Numbered from the stretch's first letter, positions 10,238 to 20,087 are shown. The stretch is 64,000 nt of DNA from Snowella sp. (GCA_003249095.1 QBMS01000005.1:17737-81736), one strand, 5' to 3'. Numbers and translations are program-made. The notes: generated by a model from the letters alone, not told the origin.

Positions 10238-10534
10238 ATGATTCAAATTATTAATCCCCATGAGGGTGACATTCTCAAATATGAATTTTTAGAAGAACTC
10301 AATATACCCGATAAGGATTTGGCCCTAGCCATTGGTGCGCTCCAAATTGTCATTGAAAACATTATTCAAGGAAAATCTAGAATTACTGCCGATTTGGATT
10401 TGCGTTTATCCCGTTATTTTGGACTTTCAGAAGGATACTTTCTCAGACTCCAAAATGCTTATGAATTAATGGAAGCCAAAAGAATATTAGGAGAAACGTT
10501 AAATCAGATTATTCCTTTAGGAACAAGAATTTAA
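10238..10534 (+). CDS. HigA-like XRE-family antidote
   Basis: HPGD-like start (NPHEGDILKYEFLEELNIPDKDLALAIG ... RITADLDLRLSRYFGLSEGYFLRLQNAYELMEAKR). Confidence 0.88.
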   Translation: MIQIINPHEGDILKYEFLEELNIPDKDLALAIGALQIVIENIIQGKSRITADLDLRLSRYFGLSEGYFLRLQNAYELMEAKRILGETLNQIIPLGTRI

Positions 10535-10614
10535 CCAATTGTCCGTTTAAGATACCAATAAATCTGGATTTAAAGCTCCCCAGCAAAAAAGCACAGGTTA
10601 TTTATTTTTCATGC

Positions 10615-10950
10615 CTAACTTTCTGGATTAACTTCGGCTTGTCTTGATGACAACTTTTCCTGTTCAACTTCCGCCTGAAGTTTAGCTTGCTCTTCAGGAG
10701 TCATACTTTCCCAACGTTTTTGGATGATAGCCTCTTCATAATCTTTAATTTGTTTATGGTAGGTCATATCATTGGTCAAGACACGGAAAATATAGGAGAA
10801 TAACCAAAGAATTAAGACTCCAACCAAAAATGCCTGAGACCAGACTCCCGCTTTTTGGGGATCTAATCCGCTTACTTGCAAGAGCAGATAAACCACTAAT
10901 CCCGATACAAAGAAAGCAGTGATCAGCGCGATCGCATCAATACGGCGCAT
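10615..10950 (-). CDS. DUF3007 family membrane protein
   Basis: Two TM helices then MTYHKQIKDYEEAIIQKRWESMTPEEQAKLQAEVE; immediately downstream of ndhL, as usual in cyanobacteria. Confidence 0.8.
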   Translation of the reverse strand: MRRIDAIALITAFFVSGLVVYLLLQVSGLDPQKAGVWSQAFLVGVLILWLFSYIFRVLTNDMTYHKQIKDYEEAIIQKRWESMTPEEQAKLQAEVEQEKLSSRQAEVNPES

Positions 10951-10962
10951 AAATATTGTGTC

Positions 10963-11205
10963 CTAAATAGCACGACGTTGGGGACGAAAGTTTAAAACGG
11001 GACTCAATAAAAGCATCCCAGGGAAAAAGAAAAAGACCAAAAAGTACATAAACAACCGTTCCACAGAACTGACCACGTACCAACGGCTTTTTAGGTAAAA
11101 ATAAACCAATGCGGGCAAAACCAACAAATAAAGGCCGCTCAGGACGAGGTAGAGTAGGGCAACCAAGCCTGTTTCTGAAAGGAGGTTAGAGACAATAAAT
11201 TCCAT
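10963..11205 (-). CDS. ndhL: NAD(P)H-quinone oxidoreductase subunit L
   Basis: 80-aa membrane protein with [62 protein letters not shown]. Confidence 0.9.
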   Translation of the reverse strand: MEFIVSNLLSETGLVALLYLVLSGLYLLVLPALVYFYLKSRWYVVSSVERLFMYFLVFFFFPGMLLLSPVLNFRPQRRAI

Positions 11206-11259
11206 TGGTTGATCTTGAAAATAGGGGTAATCGTCAGGTTGATAGGTCGAATATCTTAG

Positions 11260-11700
11260 TTGACATACTCCCCATGCCTAAAGGCAGGGGATTCTCCAAA
11301 CATTGCTGCTTTGGATTTCTGGTTCAGCGACTCAACTTCAATCAAACATCTTGCAATATTCAATCCAGAGGTCGTGTCTCCCCAGACGTTTACTCCATTT
11401 CAGAAGTCCGTTCTCGTATGCCCTACGATACGGTTTAAAACCTCAATACTGGTTTCTCTGGTACTTGGTGCTTGGATATTTTACCTGTACGAGGATTACC
11501 GTACAGAACCCGCTATATCCAGTTTTCAAGGTGCGTCTATCGTTTAGATAGCTAGGTTTTAAAAGCGGTTGAATACCTTTCCGCTACAACCTAATTATAC
11601 GCATTTTGAGAGTTTTTGGATAAAGGTTCTTCAAGGTGGCTAAAGCCACCACCGTGTTCATCCCCATGCCTAAAGTCAGGGGCTTTCCACTCGCTTTTTG
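11260..11700. mobile_element. TnpB-less IS200/IS605-derived element (MITE/PATE-like) with omega-RNA-like end
   Basis: Bounded by near-identical 21-nt hairpins CCCCATGCCTAAAGGCAGGGG (11270-11290) and CCCCATGCCTAAAGTCAGGGG (11662-11682); minus strand ends GGAGAATCCCCTGCCTTTAGGCATGGGGAGTATGTCAA, typical of cyanobacterial IS605/TnpB right ends; no transposase ORF. Confidence 0.7.
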
Positions 11701-11906
11701 TAAACTGTAGCTTATTTTTGGCTGAATTTCATCCCTAGCATTTTAAATTTGATCTATTGCTTGACAGTTGTGACTCTAGTCTTAGACAATAAGAGATCGC
11801 GTGTCCAAAGTTCCTGCTCGGATCAGGTTTGAGACATTAGTAAACAAATTTTTAGGGCATTATAGCCTTGAGAATACCTGTACGGCAACCCAATTAAAAA
11901 GAAAAA

Positions 11907-12305
11907 ATGAGTTACGCAATTATTGAAGCGGGTGGTACGCAACTGCGTGTCGAGCCTGGTCGTTTTTATGATTTGAATCATCTTTTTGCCGATCCCGATG
12001 ATAATTATGTGATCGACAAGGTTTTATTAGTCAATAACGACAATGAAGTGACGGTAGGTCAGCCTTTCGTTGAAGGGGCTACGGTGGAAGGAAAAATTCT
12101 TTCCCATTTACGGGGACGGAAAATCATCGTCTATAAAATGCGTCCCAAAAAGAAAACTCGCAAAAAACGCGGGCATCGTCAAGAGTTAACCCGTTTGCTG
12201 ATTACTTCGATTAGTATGAATGGTACGGCGATCGCGTCGGCTTCCGAGGACGCGCTCAAGACACCGATCTTAGCTACCTCAGAAACCTTTGCAGAAGAAG
12301 AGTAA
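11907..12305 (+). CDS. rplU: 50S ribosomal protein L21
   Basis: [23 protein letters not shown] ... [23 protein letters not shown]. Confidence 0.96.
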   Translation: MSYAIIEAGGTQLRVEPGRFYDLNHLFADPDDNYVIDKVLLVNNDNEVTVGQPFVEGATVEGKILSHLRGRKIIVYKMRPKKKTRKKRGHRQELTRLLITSISMNGTAIASASEDALKTPILATSETFAEEE

Positions 12306-12344
12306 ACTCTAAATTATTCTCATTAATTTTTAGGTAAAAATAAA

Positions 12345-12614
12345 ATGGCACATAAGAAAGGGACAGGTAGTACACGAAACGGACGCGACTCTAATTCAAA
12401 ACGTCTGGGTGTTAAACGCTATGGCGGTCAGGTCGTCACGGCAGGTTGTATCATTATTCGTCAACGGGGAACCAGAGTTCATCCTGGGGAAAACGTCGGA
12501 CGGGGCAGTGATGATACGCTTTTCTCTTTGATTGATGGCGTAGTTAAATTTGAACAAAGAACTCGTAGTCGTAAAAAAGTGAGTGTTTATCCTGTGGCTG
12601 TGGCGGCAGAATAA
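12345..12614 (+). CDS. rpmA: 50S ribosomal protein L27
   Basis: [31 protein letters not shown]...[12 protein letters not shown]. Confidence 0.98.
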   Translation: MAHKKGTGSTRNGRDSNSKRLGVKRYGGQVVTAGCIIIRQRGTRVHPGENVGRGSDDTLFSLIDGVVKFEQRTRSRKKVSVYPVAVAAE

Positions 12615-12856
12615 TCTGTTTAAAATGATTTTGATTTAGTGGAGAGGCTTAGTTTCTAGGCCTCTTTTTTCATGGATTATGCTCCTAAGATTGTAGAAGG
12701 GATCGGAGTCATTTTAGTCGCGATCGCGAATTCTCTGGTAGGGGCAAAGGCAAGCCCTGCAATAATCCCTATATGAAGTTTGAGGGCTTGTCTGAATAAG
12801 CTATATTAGTTCATAGACCACAATTATAGACTCATAAGAAATAAAAACTTTAACCA

Positions 12857-13018
12857 ATGGCTTGCCCTCATTGCAATAGCGACTATATTTGCCCGTCTCG
12901 TACCCAAAATCTTGTAATAAGATTGTTATGGCTTTTGTTGCTTTGTCATCGTTTTCGTTGTCGTAGTTGTGGCAAGAGTCACATCGTCTTTTTACCGTTC
13001 TATCTCTTTTTAGAGTAA
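12857..13018 (+). CDS. Small zinc-ribbon protein (53 aa)
   Basis: MACPHCNSDYICPSRTQNLVIRLLWLLLLCHRFRCRSCGKSHIVFLPFYLFLE*; CxxC...CxxC pairs; not in ORF track. Confidence 0.5.
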   Translation: MACPHCNSDYICPSRTQNLVIRLLWLLLLCHRFRCRSCGKSHIVFLPFYLFLE

Positions 13019-13021
13019 CTG

Positions 13022-13459
13022 TTATTTGACTGCTTCCAGACGAATCGCATTGCCTTGGGAGTCGGTGCGATAAATCCAGGTTTTTTTATTGTGACCAAGG
13101 ATAATTTGCCAACCTTGAACCAACATTTGCGTACAGAATTCATCGGTTTTCGCTAATCCTAGACAGCCATCAGGCCAAGTCTTGGGATTCGCTGTTTTTA
13201 CGACTATTTCCTGAAAAGGGATTTTAGCTCTTTTGACCAGATCTTTGCGGACTAATTGAATAAGATTGGGCGGTGCAGAAATTTGATTTGCTAGGAGTTC
13301 TGCCTTTGTTGAGTTTGACTCTATGGGAAGAGGAAACACGGCTAAGGTATTTTGGAGAGTCAGAGTCCAAATGATCAGAGTGGCTAGCAAGAATTTAGTA
13401 GCAGATAACCCTAAAAAATAAATCTTTCGAGTCAAAATAAATGGTTTTTGTTGTTTCAT
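13022..13459 (-). CDS. Hypothetical secreted protein
   Basis: Signal-like N-terminus (FLLATLIIWTLTLQNTLA), conserved-looking PDGCLGLA/WIYRTDSQGNAIRLE. Confidence 0.65.
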   Translation of the reverse strand: MKQQKPFILTRKIYFLGLSATKFLLATLIIWTLTLQNTLAVFPLPIESNSTKAELLANQISAPPNLIQLVRKDLVKRAKIPFQEIVVKTANPKTWPDGCLGLAKTDEFCTQMLVQGWQIILGHNKKTWIYRTDSQGNAIRLEAVK

Positions 13460-13709
13460 TATTAGTGATTTTTTTAAGCTTTTGAAAGCTGATAGAAATT
13501 AATTCTGAACAATGGCAATATTGGGAATTAACGCTAATCAGGTGCTGATGGTAATTGATTTTAACCCGCAACAAGATCCCCTTTCTATTTTAGCGAAGAA
13601 TTGAAATTGGATGAGTGTGACCTCTAGTTGATGAAGGATGGTATATCGCTGTTCTATCAGAGAAGGAGAGTTATAATAAAGAAAAAGCCCTGAAAAAGTT
13701 AGGTGGTAT

Positions 13710-13835
13710 ATGGTTAAGCCACGGGACGCGCAAAAAACAGTGAAATTCATCGATGAATACTGTGAAGTGTATAGAACCTATTTGGTATCTCTCTTGCAAC
13801 GCTTAGCTGATAAGAATTACAGGCATTTTGCCTAA
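13710..13835 (+). pseudogene. IS701-like transposase N-terminal remnant
   Basis: MVKPRDAQKTVKFIDEYCEVYRTYL... resembles the N-terminus of IS701-type transposases; stops after 41 codons. Confidence 0.5.
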
Positions 13836-13856
13836 TTCTCTCTAATCCATACTGGG

Positions 13857-14060
13857 TTAAGGTTTTGAGAAAGATACCAACAAGGTTTGTTGAATTGCCT
13901 TTTTCTTACGAGGTCTGGGAATCGGCGTAATAAAACTGGCAGGTCGCCGTTGATCAATAACTTTTTGAGTTGGCAAACCATTCTTGTCCAGTTCTCCATG
14001 CTGGGTTGGGCGATGATAGGGAGAATTTAAGATGGGTTTCTCAAAAAATTGATCAGACAT
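13857..14060 (-). pseudogene. Truncated N-terminus of a BPTD_3080-type restriction endonuclease/helicase
   Basis: MSDQFFEKPILNSPYHRPTQHGELDKNGLPTQKVIDQRRPASFITPIPRPRKKK resembles the start (ILNSPYEYPxRHWELDxxGQPT...ITPIPKPKK) of large type III-like restriction helicases; only 67 aa remain. Confidence 0.6.
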
Positions 14061-14263
14061 AAAGCAGATAATTGAATTTTACAAGAACAGACGTGTAAGA
14101 ATTTTCACTTAAAGGACAAGTTTAACGCTTTTTGATTCACTCTATCGATCTTTTCTTTTTCGTATTCTATGGGGCCAATAAAAAAATCCACTACCTGAAG
14201 GGAAGCGGATCATAAATTCAATGAAGAATACTAAAAAATTTTCAAAAACAGGCAATGGAGCAT

Positions 14264-14488
14264 TTAATCCTTATCTAACCAGTCGTAAATGCGGTCTAGT
14301 TCATCCAAATTAATTAAACCGTACTGCCACAGCACAATGGGTAAGGAGCCATGATTTTGTTTGACTGAGCGTTCGGCGATCGCCACAGAATCCTGAGAAA
14401 GGGCCAATTCTTCCTGCAAAAAATTAGAAAGTCCATGATATTTCGTACTTTGCATAGTTATTTGTCCATCCTGTTTTGTTATGTTCAT
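14264..14488 (-). CDS. DUF2949 family protein
   Basis: LPIVLWQYGLINLDELDRIYDWLD motif typical of this cyanobacterial family. Confidence 0.75.
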   Translation of the reverse strand: MNITKQDGQITMQSTKYHGLSNFLQEELALSQDSVAIAERSVKQNHGSLPIVLWQYGLINLDELDRIYDWLDKD

Positions 14489-15183
14489 TTTGAAATAAGG
14501 GTTTGATTAATAAAGGGAACAAAGGCCAGTTTTAAAATAGTCTATTGATTAGTTAAGGTGATTTTACAAAAGTCCAAAAAATTTGGATTTAATTTTGCTC
14601 GTCTCTATAAACAAGTATTGCGTTCACCTAAACGACGGGTTTCGGAAAAAATAATCGAACCCCAGAGCATAGAATCTTTGTAGTTATAGCTAATTCTTGT
14701 GAAGGATTTGTGAATTTAAAATGCAAATTTAAAATAAATATTGCTTCGTTAAACAACGAGAGCATCTCCGCACAAGAATCTTAATGTAAGCTTGATAAAT
14801 CTGTCCCCTAAACCATTGATTTAGGGAAACTCTCACATTACTTACAAACACTACTAACTCTAAAGAAGATCCAAAAGCCACATCTTAGAGTTTTATTTTG
14901 CGGCGAGTAGCCACTTAGATACAATTTTGAGCATCTTGTTGGGAGCCTACCGCAACGCTTTGATCTCGTTAAAACACCAGAGTGGGTTGGGGGAAATGGT
15001 ATCTGGACTGCTCGATTAAAAGATAGAACCGAATCTCAGTTAATTCAACTGTTGAAGTAGCCTATCTGAATCTTTTGGCATTAAAGATTTGCCTTTGACT
15101 AATACTATACGCAATTTTTGTCGATTAAATACCAAAGAAAACCTTAAATTTTGTAAATTGATACAGGGGATTTCTAGCTAAAA

Positions 15184-15687
15184 TTACGGAGTTTTCGTGA
15201 ATTCGACCTTAAGTAGATCTCCTTTTTGAAGTCCTAATTCTTTTGCACGTCCAGAAGCGAGTTCTACCACTTGATCAATTTCCACAAAAGGGCCATAGGA
15301 AGGACAGGGATCACGCTTACAAGGAGGAACCGAGGCTGAAATTGATTGGATCACGCCTCCACGCAAAAAAATCATATCTAGCGGGATCAAGGTATTTTTC
15401 ATCCAAAAGCGAGTCACGCGGGGCGGAGAAAAGAGAAAGATCATTCCTCGATTTTTTGCTAAATCGGTTCTAAACATTAATCCGATTTCTTGCTGTTCTG
15501 GGGTTTTCGCGACTTCTAATTCAATGACTTCTTCACCGATTTTAGCGGTTGCTGTAATCGGTAATTTTTGTCCCTGATTTGCAGCAACCTGGGGCTGGGA
15601 GGATACGGGAGCGGTCGTTACGCATCCAGCCAGTAAAAAGGTTAGGAGTAATCCAGAGATTGATTTTTGTAGCAGGTTCACCGTCAT
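15184..15687 (-). CDS. DUF192 family lipoprotein
   Basis: EVAKTPEQQEIGLMFRTDLAKNRGMIFLFSPPRVTRFWMKNTLIPLDMIFL; lipobox LLAGC. Confidence 0.9.
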   Translation of the reverse strand: MTVNLLQKSISGLLLTFLLAGCVTTAPVSSQPQVAANQGQKLPITATAKIGEEVIELEVAKTPEQQEIGLMFRTDLAKNRGMIFLFSPPRVTRFWMKNTLIPLDMIFLRGGVIQSISASVPPCKRDPCPSYGPFVEIDQVVELASGRAKELGLQKGDLLKVEFTKTP

Positions 15688-15836
15688 TTCATCTTGGTTG
15701 CAATGTTAGGAATTTTGAGGTTGAGAAAATTGAGAATTTCTAATATATCAAGCTTTGGAGCTTTTTTGATTGGGGAATCTGTAAACCCAGAAGGACGGTT
15801 GGCCGCGATCGCCGATCGCCTCTTTTTTGCGTTTCT

Positions 15837-16529
15837 TTAAGATTCTTTGAGGACATACCCCACACCCCGAACGGTATGAATCAGGCGTTTTTGACCACCC
15901 ACTTCAATTTTTAGCCGTAGATAACGGATATAGACCTCAATGATATTCGATTCTCCATGAAAATCGTAACCCCAGACGTGTTCTAAAATTTGCTCCCTCG
16001 TCACCACTTCCCTGGGATGGGCCATGAGGTATTTTAATAATTCAAATTCCTTCATGGTTAAATCAATTTTTTTTCCCATTAAAATCAGATGACGATTGCT
16101 TAAATCTAGGACGAGATGACCAAAGGCGAGTTGTTCGGGGGGATTTTCCGAGGGTTGGAGATAAAACCGCACTCGGCGCAAAAAAAGACTCGAATAGGGT
16201 TTGAGTAAATAATCATCGGCTCCTGCTTCTAAGCAAATGACCCGCTCCTCAATGCTTTCCTGTTCAATCAACATCAGAATAATCACGGGATAGGATGCCT
16301 GCCGCAACTCCTGACAGAATTGCAATCCTTTCTCCCCAGCGCGATCGCGGTCTAGGACAATCAGAGCGGGATGTTGTTGTTTTATTTGAACCCAGGCCTG
16401 ATCAATATCGAGGGCAATTAAGGGAATATAGCCCGCTTCCTGAAGATCTAAGTTCGCTTTTTGATTTAAAGCATCATTGGTTTTCACCAATAATACGTAG
16501 GGATTCGGTGTTGGAGGAGAAACTACCAT
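15837..16529 (-). CDS. nblR: OmpR-family response regulator, NblR-like
   Basis: Receiver domain plus winged helix (MKEFELLKYLMAHPREVVTREQILEHVWGYDFHGESNIIEVYIRYLRLKIE); symbol is a recollection-based assignment. Confidence 0.75.
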   Translation of the reverse strand: MVVSPPTPNPYVLLVKTNDALNQKANLDLQEAGYIPLIALDIDQAWVQIKQQHPALIVLDRDRAGEKGLQFCQELRQASYPVIILMLIEQESIEERVICLEAGADDYLLKPYSSLFLRRVRFYLQPSENPPEQLAFGHLVLDLSNRHLILMGKKIDLTMKEFELLKYLMAHPREVVTREQILEHVWGYDFHGESNIIEVYIRYLRLKIEVGGQKRLIHTVRGVGYVLKES

Positions 16530-16534
16530 AGGGG

Positions 16535-17716
16535 TTAGGGACTTTGCGATTGCTTTGGTTCAGGATAAATTTCAGTCACCACTCTATCTTTTTTATCACT
16601 GGTGACAATGACACTATTATTTTGCAGAATACCGATCGCCCTTTCTCCTGTGAGATTAAATTTAGGGGATTTGCTTTGTTGATAAATCACATTTCCCAGG
16701 GCCTCCAAGGTTTGGTCAGCCATATTCCAAGTCAGGTTATTGGCAAAGAGGGTCGCTTGATTCCGTTGACTCATCCCCTGGGCTCCCCCTGTCAGCCAGG
16801 CCATCCTTTGATTGAGATCTACCTTACCCTGATTGCCCGTAATGGTAATTTGTTCTTCATAATCGACTAACTTCAGGGGCTGGGAGGAATCGACTAGCCG
16901 TTTGTCATAGTGCCAATTGATCAAAGTTCCCGCAATTTGCAGAGGCGGCTTTAGGGATTTAAAATCCACACTCTGTCGGATTTGCAACAGTTTAGTCTTC
17001 AATTGCAATTCTGCTTGTTTGGTCACGACCTGATCGGTGATCAGTTTATCTTGAAAGCGAGAAACCGTCATTAATTGATCACTCAGAATCTTGTTTTCAG
17101 CAATCAACCAAAACAAATGTTCCGTTTTCAGTTGCAGTCTTTTTTGAGCCGATACCGCGACAATGTTGCCCGACAAATCCACACGCTGGCGACGGGTTTC
17201 ATACCGTCCTTCTTTGGCGGTCACTTCCAGTTGGGGATGACTGCCCTTAAAATCACTACGAATAATCAACAGAGAATTTTTGGGTTGCCACTCGGCTTCA
17301 TTACTGCGAATCACCGCCTTGTTACGGGGATCAACGGCGATAATATTTTGCCGCAAAATCACGATTTCCCCGTCTTTTTGAATTTCTCCCTTATCCGCAC
17401 TCACTTTGAGGACGATTTTTCCATCGGTAAATAAATTTCCCTTGATGCCAGTCAAGTCCGCATTTTTGCGATCGGGGGTATAAACCGCATCTTCTACCTG
17501 AATTTTCCAGAGATTCTGTCCCTTGGCATTAGTTTGCTCTAGGGTCGCCTTGGTTAACCTCAGATAGCTTTCTAACTTGCCGCTCGGAGTCGGACTGGGC
17601 TGGGCGATCGGTTTAGAGGGTTGACATCCCGCGACCATAAAAATCAGGACACCACTAAGCAGTAGTCTCCAACTATCCATAGAACGAGGTAAAAAATTTA
17701 ACAAATCAAAAGCCAA
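16535..17716 (-). CDS. LptC-like LPS export periplasmic protein
   Basis: Lipobox VAGC; repeated LTGIKG.../DLSGNIVAVS/ALGNVIYQQ OstA/LptC-like repeats. Confidence 0.8.
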   Translation of the reverse strand: MAFDLLNFLPRSMDSWRLLLSGVLIFMVAGCQPSKPIAQPSPTPSGKLESYLRLTKATLEQTNAKGQNLWKIQVEDAVYTPDRKNADLTGIKGNLFTDGKIVLKVSADKGEIQKDGEIVILRQNIIAVDPRNKAVIRSNEAEWQPKNSLLIIRSDFKGSHPQLEVTAKEGRYETRRQRVDLSGNIVAVSAQKRLQLKTEHLFWLIAENKILSDQLMTVSRFQDKLITDQVVTKQAELQLKTKLLQIRQSVDFKSLKPPLQIAGTLINWHYDKRLVDSSQPLKLVDYEEQITITGNQGKVDLNQRMAWLTGGAQGMSQRNQATLFANNLTWNMADQTLEALGNVIYQQSKSPKFNLTGERAIGILQNNSVIVTSDKKDRVVTEIYPEPKQSQSP

Positions 17717-17745
17717 TTACCAGAATTTCAAGCAGATTTAGTGAA

Positions 17746-18351
17746 TTAACGGGTTTTATCGTGGTCGAGTATGCCAATCGTCGGAAAGCTCCCATAACTC
17801 AGGTTGGTTTTCGAGGTTTTTTGGATCTCTTCCTTAATTTGGTCTAGATCCACATAGCGATCCGACACGTTAATTAAACTATCACTGGTCATCGATCGCA
17901 AGCTAACGACTTCAATTCTTGCTCCCCGATAACTGACCGCATCCGCCGCGTAGGCCAAATCTCCATCCCCACTGACAATCACTGCCGTATCAAAGGAACC
18001 CACAAGAGCCATTAAATCCACCGCAATTTCCACATCTAAATTTGCTTTTTTTGAGCCATCGGGTAATTGGACAAGATCTTTGGCAATCACTCGGTAGCCA
18101 TTGCGCCGCATCCAGAGTAAAAAGCCCTGTTGTTTCTCATTGGTGCGATCGACTCCCGTATAAAAGAAAGCTCTGAGTAAGCGAGACCCCCCTGTTAAAC
18201 GGAGAAGTAACTTGGTGTAATCAATTTCAATGCCCAACTGAAGAGCGGCATAAAACAGATTAGAACCATCGATAAAAATAGCGACCCGACCCCGATTTTC
18301 CAAAAGCTGATCGTGGGTAAAGAGGGGATCATTCTCAAATTCTTCAAACAT
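17746..18351 (-). CDS. NYN domain (LabA/DUF88-like) protein
   Basis: VAIFIDGSNLFYAALQLG ... KKANLDVEIAVDLMALVGSFDTAVIVSGDGDLAYAADAV. Confidence 0.92.
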   Translation of the reverse strand: MFEEFENDPLFTHDQLLENRGRVAIFIDGSNLFYAALQLGIEIDYTKLLLRLTGGSRLLRAFFYTGVDRTNEKQQGFLLWMRRNGYRVIAKDLVQLPDGSKKANLDVEIAVDLMALVGSFDTAVIVSGDGDLAYAADAVSYRGARIEVVSLRSMTSDSLINVSDRYVDLDQIKEEIQKTSKTNLSYGSFPTIGILDHDKTR

Positions 18352-18473
18352 TTTTGTTATACCTCGTTTGTTATACGTTTAAAAAAAGGGTTCTTTAAAA
18401 ATTGGAAAAAATTAAAACAGATAGCGTATTAGCCCGATAATAACTCAAAAGTAAGGGATGACCTAATAAAAGA

Positions 18474-20087
18474 TCAAGGGGAGCCGTCACTGACAGGGGG
18501 GTCGAGACGATTAAAAATGGGTTTGGCCACATTTAACTGGATATTTGCAGGAAAAGACCCCCATTGTCCATGTTCTTCAAAGGTAACTGTTTCCTTAAAT
18601 TTTTCCCAATCGTTAAAATGAATCGTAAAACCTAACTGGTGATAAATATCCGTACTTAAATTGGGAATAATGGGAGAGAGGAGATAGGCCGCTAGACGAA
18701 TAGATTCTAGAACACTATATAAAATTTTTTCAACCTCTTGGTGTTGTTGCTGTTTGTATAAACTCCAAGGGGCATTTTCATCAATGTATTTATTACAGGC
18801 GCGAATCAGGGTGAAAATTTCTTCCCCCGCTTCACTCAAGGCCAATTTATCGTAGGATTCCGTAACGCGATCGCCCAGATTTTGACCCAACAACAACAGG
18901 GCATCATCGGGTGATAAATCCGCCGCCGTCAACTGAGGGCCTTGACCTTGACAATATTTTTTTACCATCCCCAAGGTTCGATTCAGTAAATTCCCCAAAT
19001 CGTTCGCCAGGTCAGCATTGAGGACATTAATAAAACGGGTTTCATTAAAATCTCCATCCTTGCCAAGTTCAATTTGAGTCAGAAAATAATAGCGTACCGC
19101 ATCGGCCCCATAGCGTTCCACTAAATCTACAGGATCTAGGGTATTACCTAGACTTTTACCCATTTTTTGGTTATCTTTGGTCAGAAATCCATGACCAAAC
19201 ACTTTTTCAGGAAGGGGAAGTTGGGCCGCCATCAACATCGCGGGCCAATACACGGCATGAAATCGGAGAATGTCTTTACCGATCAAATGCAAATTAATCG
19301 GCCACCAGTTAGCGAGGGCATTGGTTAAGGTGGGTTCCTGATCTGGCTCTAACAGGGCCGTAACATACCCCAGCAGTGCGTCAAACCAAACATAGATGGT
19401 GTGTTTCGGATCAGTCGGAATGGGAAACCCCCAGTCCAGATTAATCCGAGAAATAGAAAAGTCCTGTAATCCTTGTTTAACAAAGTTTAGGACTTCATTG
19501 CGACGACTTTCGGGTTGAATAAAATCAGGGTTTTCCTCGTAGAGTTTTTCCAATGGCTCCTGATAGCGAGACAAGCGAAAGAAGTAATTTTCCTCATCTC
19601 GCCACTCGGCGGTCAAATTAGTATGGATAGGACAACAGCCATTTTCTAATAGATCTCGCTTTTCCTTAAATTCTTCACAGGCAACGCAATACCATCCCTG
19701 TTGTTGGGCGAGGTAAATATCTCCTGCCCCTGCAACTCGTTCAAAAAATTCCTTAACAATTGCGGCATGGCGGAGAGCAGTCGTGCGACTGAAACGGTCG
19801 TATTGAATATCTAATTTTTGCCAGAGGGATTCAAAACTCGTGACGATGCGATCGCAATGTACCTGGGGCGATAATCCCTTTGTTTCGGCTGTCCGTTGAA
19901 TTTTTTGGCCATGTTCGTCGGTTCCTGTAATCAGCAAAACAGAATACCCCTGAAGTCGCTTAAAACGGGCGATCGCATCGGCCACCATTGTGGTGTAGGC
20001 ACTCCCCAGGTGGGGAACATCATTAACGTAATACAGGGGAGTTGTAAGAGAAAATCTTTTGATATCAGCGTTTTTAAAGGGGGTCAT
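18474..20087 (-). CDS. metG: Methionyl-tRNA synthetase
   Basis: LTTPLYYVNDVPHLGSAYTT (HIGH-like) and KMGKSLGN; start set at internal Met (20087). Confidence 0.95.
   Translation of the reverse strand: MTPFKNADIKRFSLTTPLYYVNDVPHLGSAYTTMVADAIARFKRLQGYSVLLITGTDEHGQKIQRTAETKGLSPQVHCDRIVTSFESLWQKLDIQYDRFSRTTALRHAAIVKEFFERVAGAGDIYLAQQQGWYCVACEEFKEKRDLLENGCCPIHTNLTAEWRDEENYFFRLSRYQEPLEKLYEENPDFIQPESRRNEVLNFVKQGLQDFSISRINLDWGFPIPTDPKHTIYVWFDALLGYVTALLEPDQEPTLTNALANWWPINLHLIGKDILRFHAVYWPAMLMAAQLPLPEKVFGHGFLTKDNQKMGKSLGNTLDPVDLVERYGADAVRYYFLTQIELGKDGDFNETRFINVLNADLANDLGNLLNRTLGMVKKYCQGQGPQLTAADLSPDDALLLLGQNLGDRVTESYDKLALSEAGEEIFTLIRACNKYIDENAPWSLYKQQQHQEVEKILYSVLESIRLAAYLLSPIIPNLSTDIYHQLGFTIHFNDWEKFKETVTFEEHGQWGSFPANIQLNVAKPIFNRLDPPVSDGSP

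Noticed and set aside
11205-11551. Three overlapping plus-strand ORFs (77, 95, 82 aa)
   Set aside because: They lie inside the IS605-derived element and have no coherent protein character; spurious frames through the TnpB 3' end/omega-RNA-like region.
17075-17434. 119-aa plus ORF opposite the LptC-like gene
   Set aside because: Antisense to a well-supported CDS; no recognisable domain.
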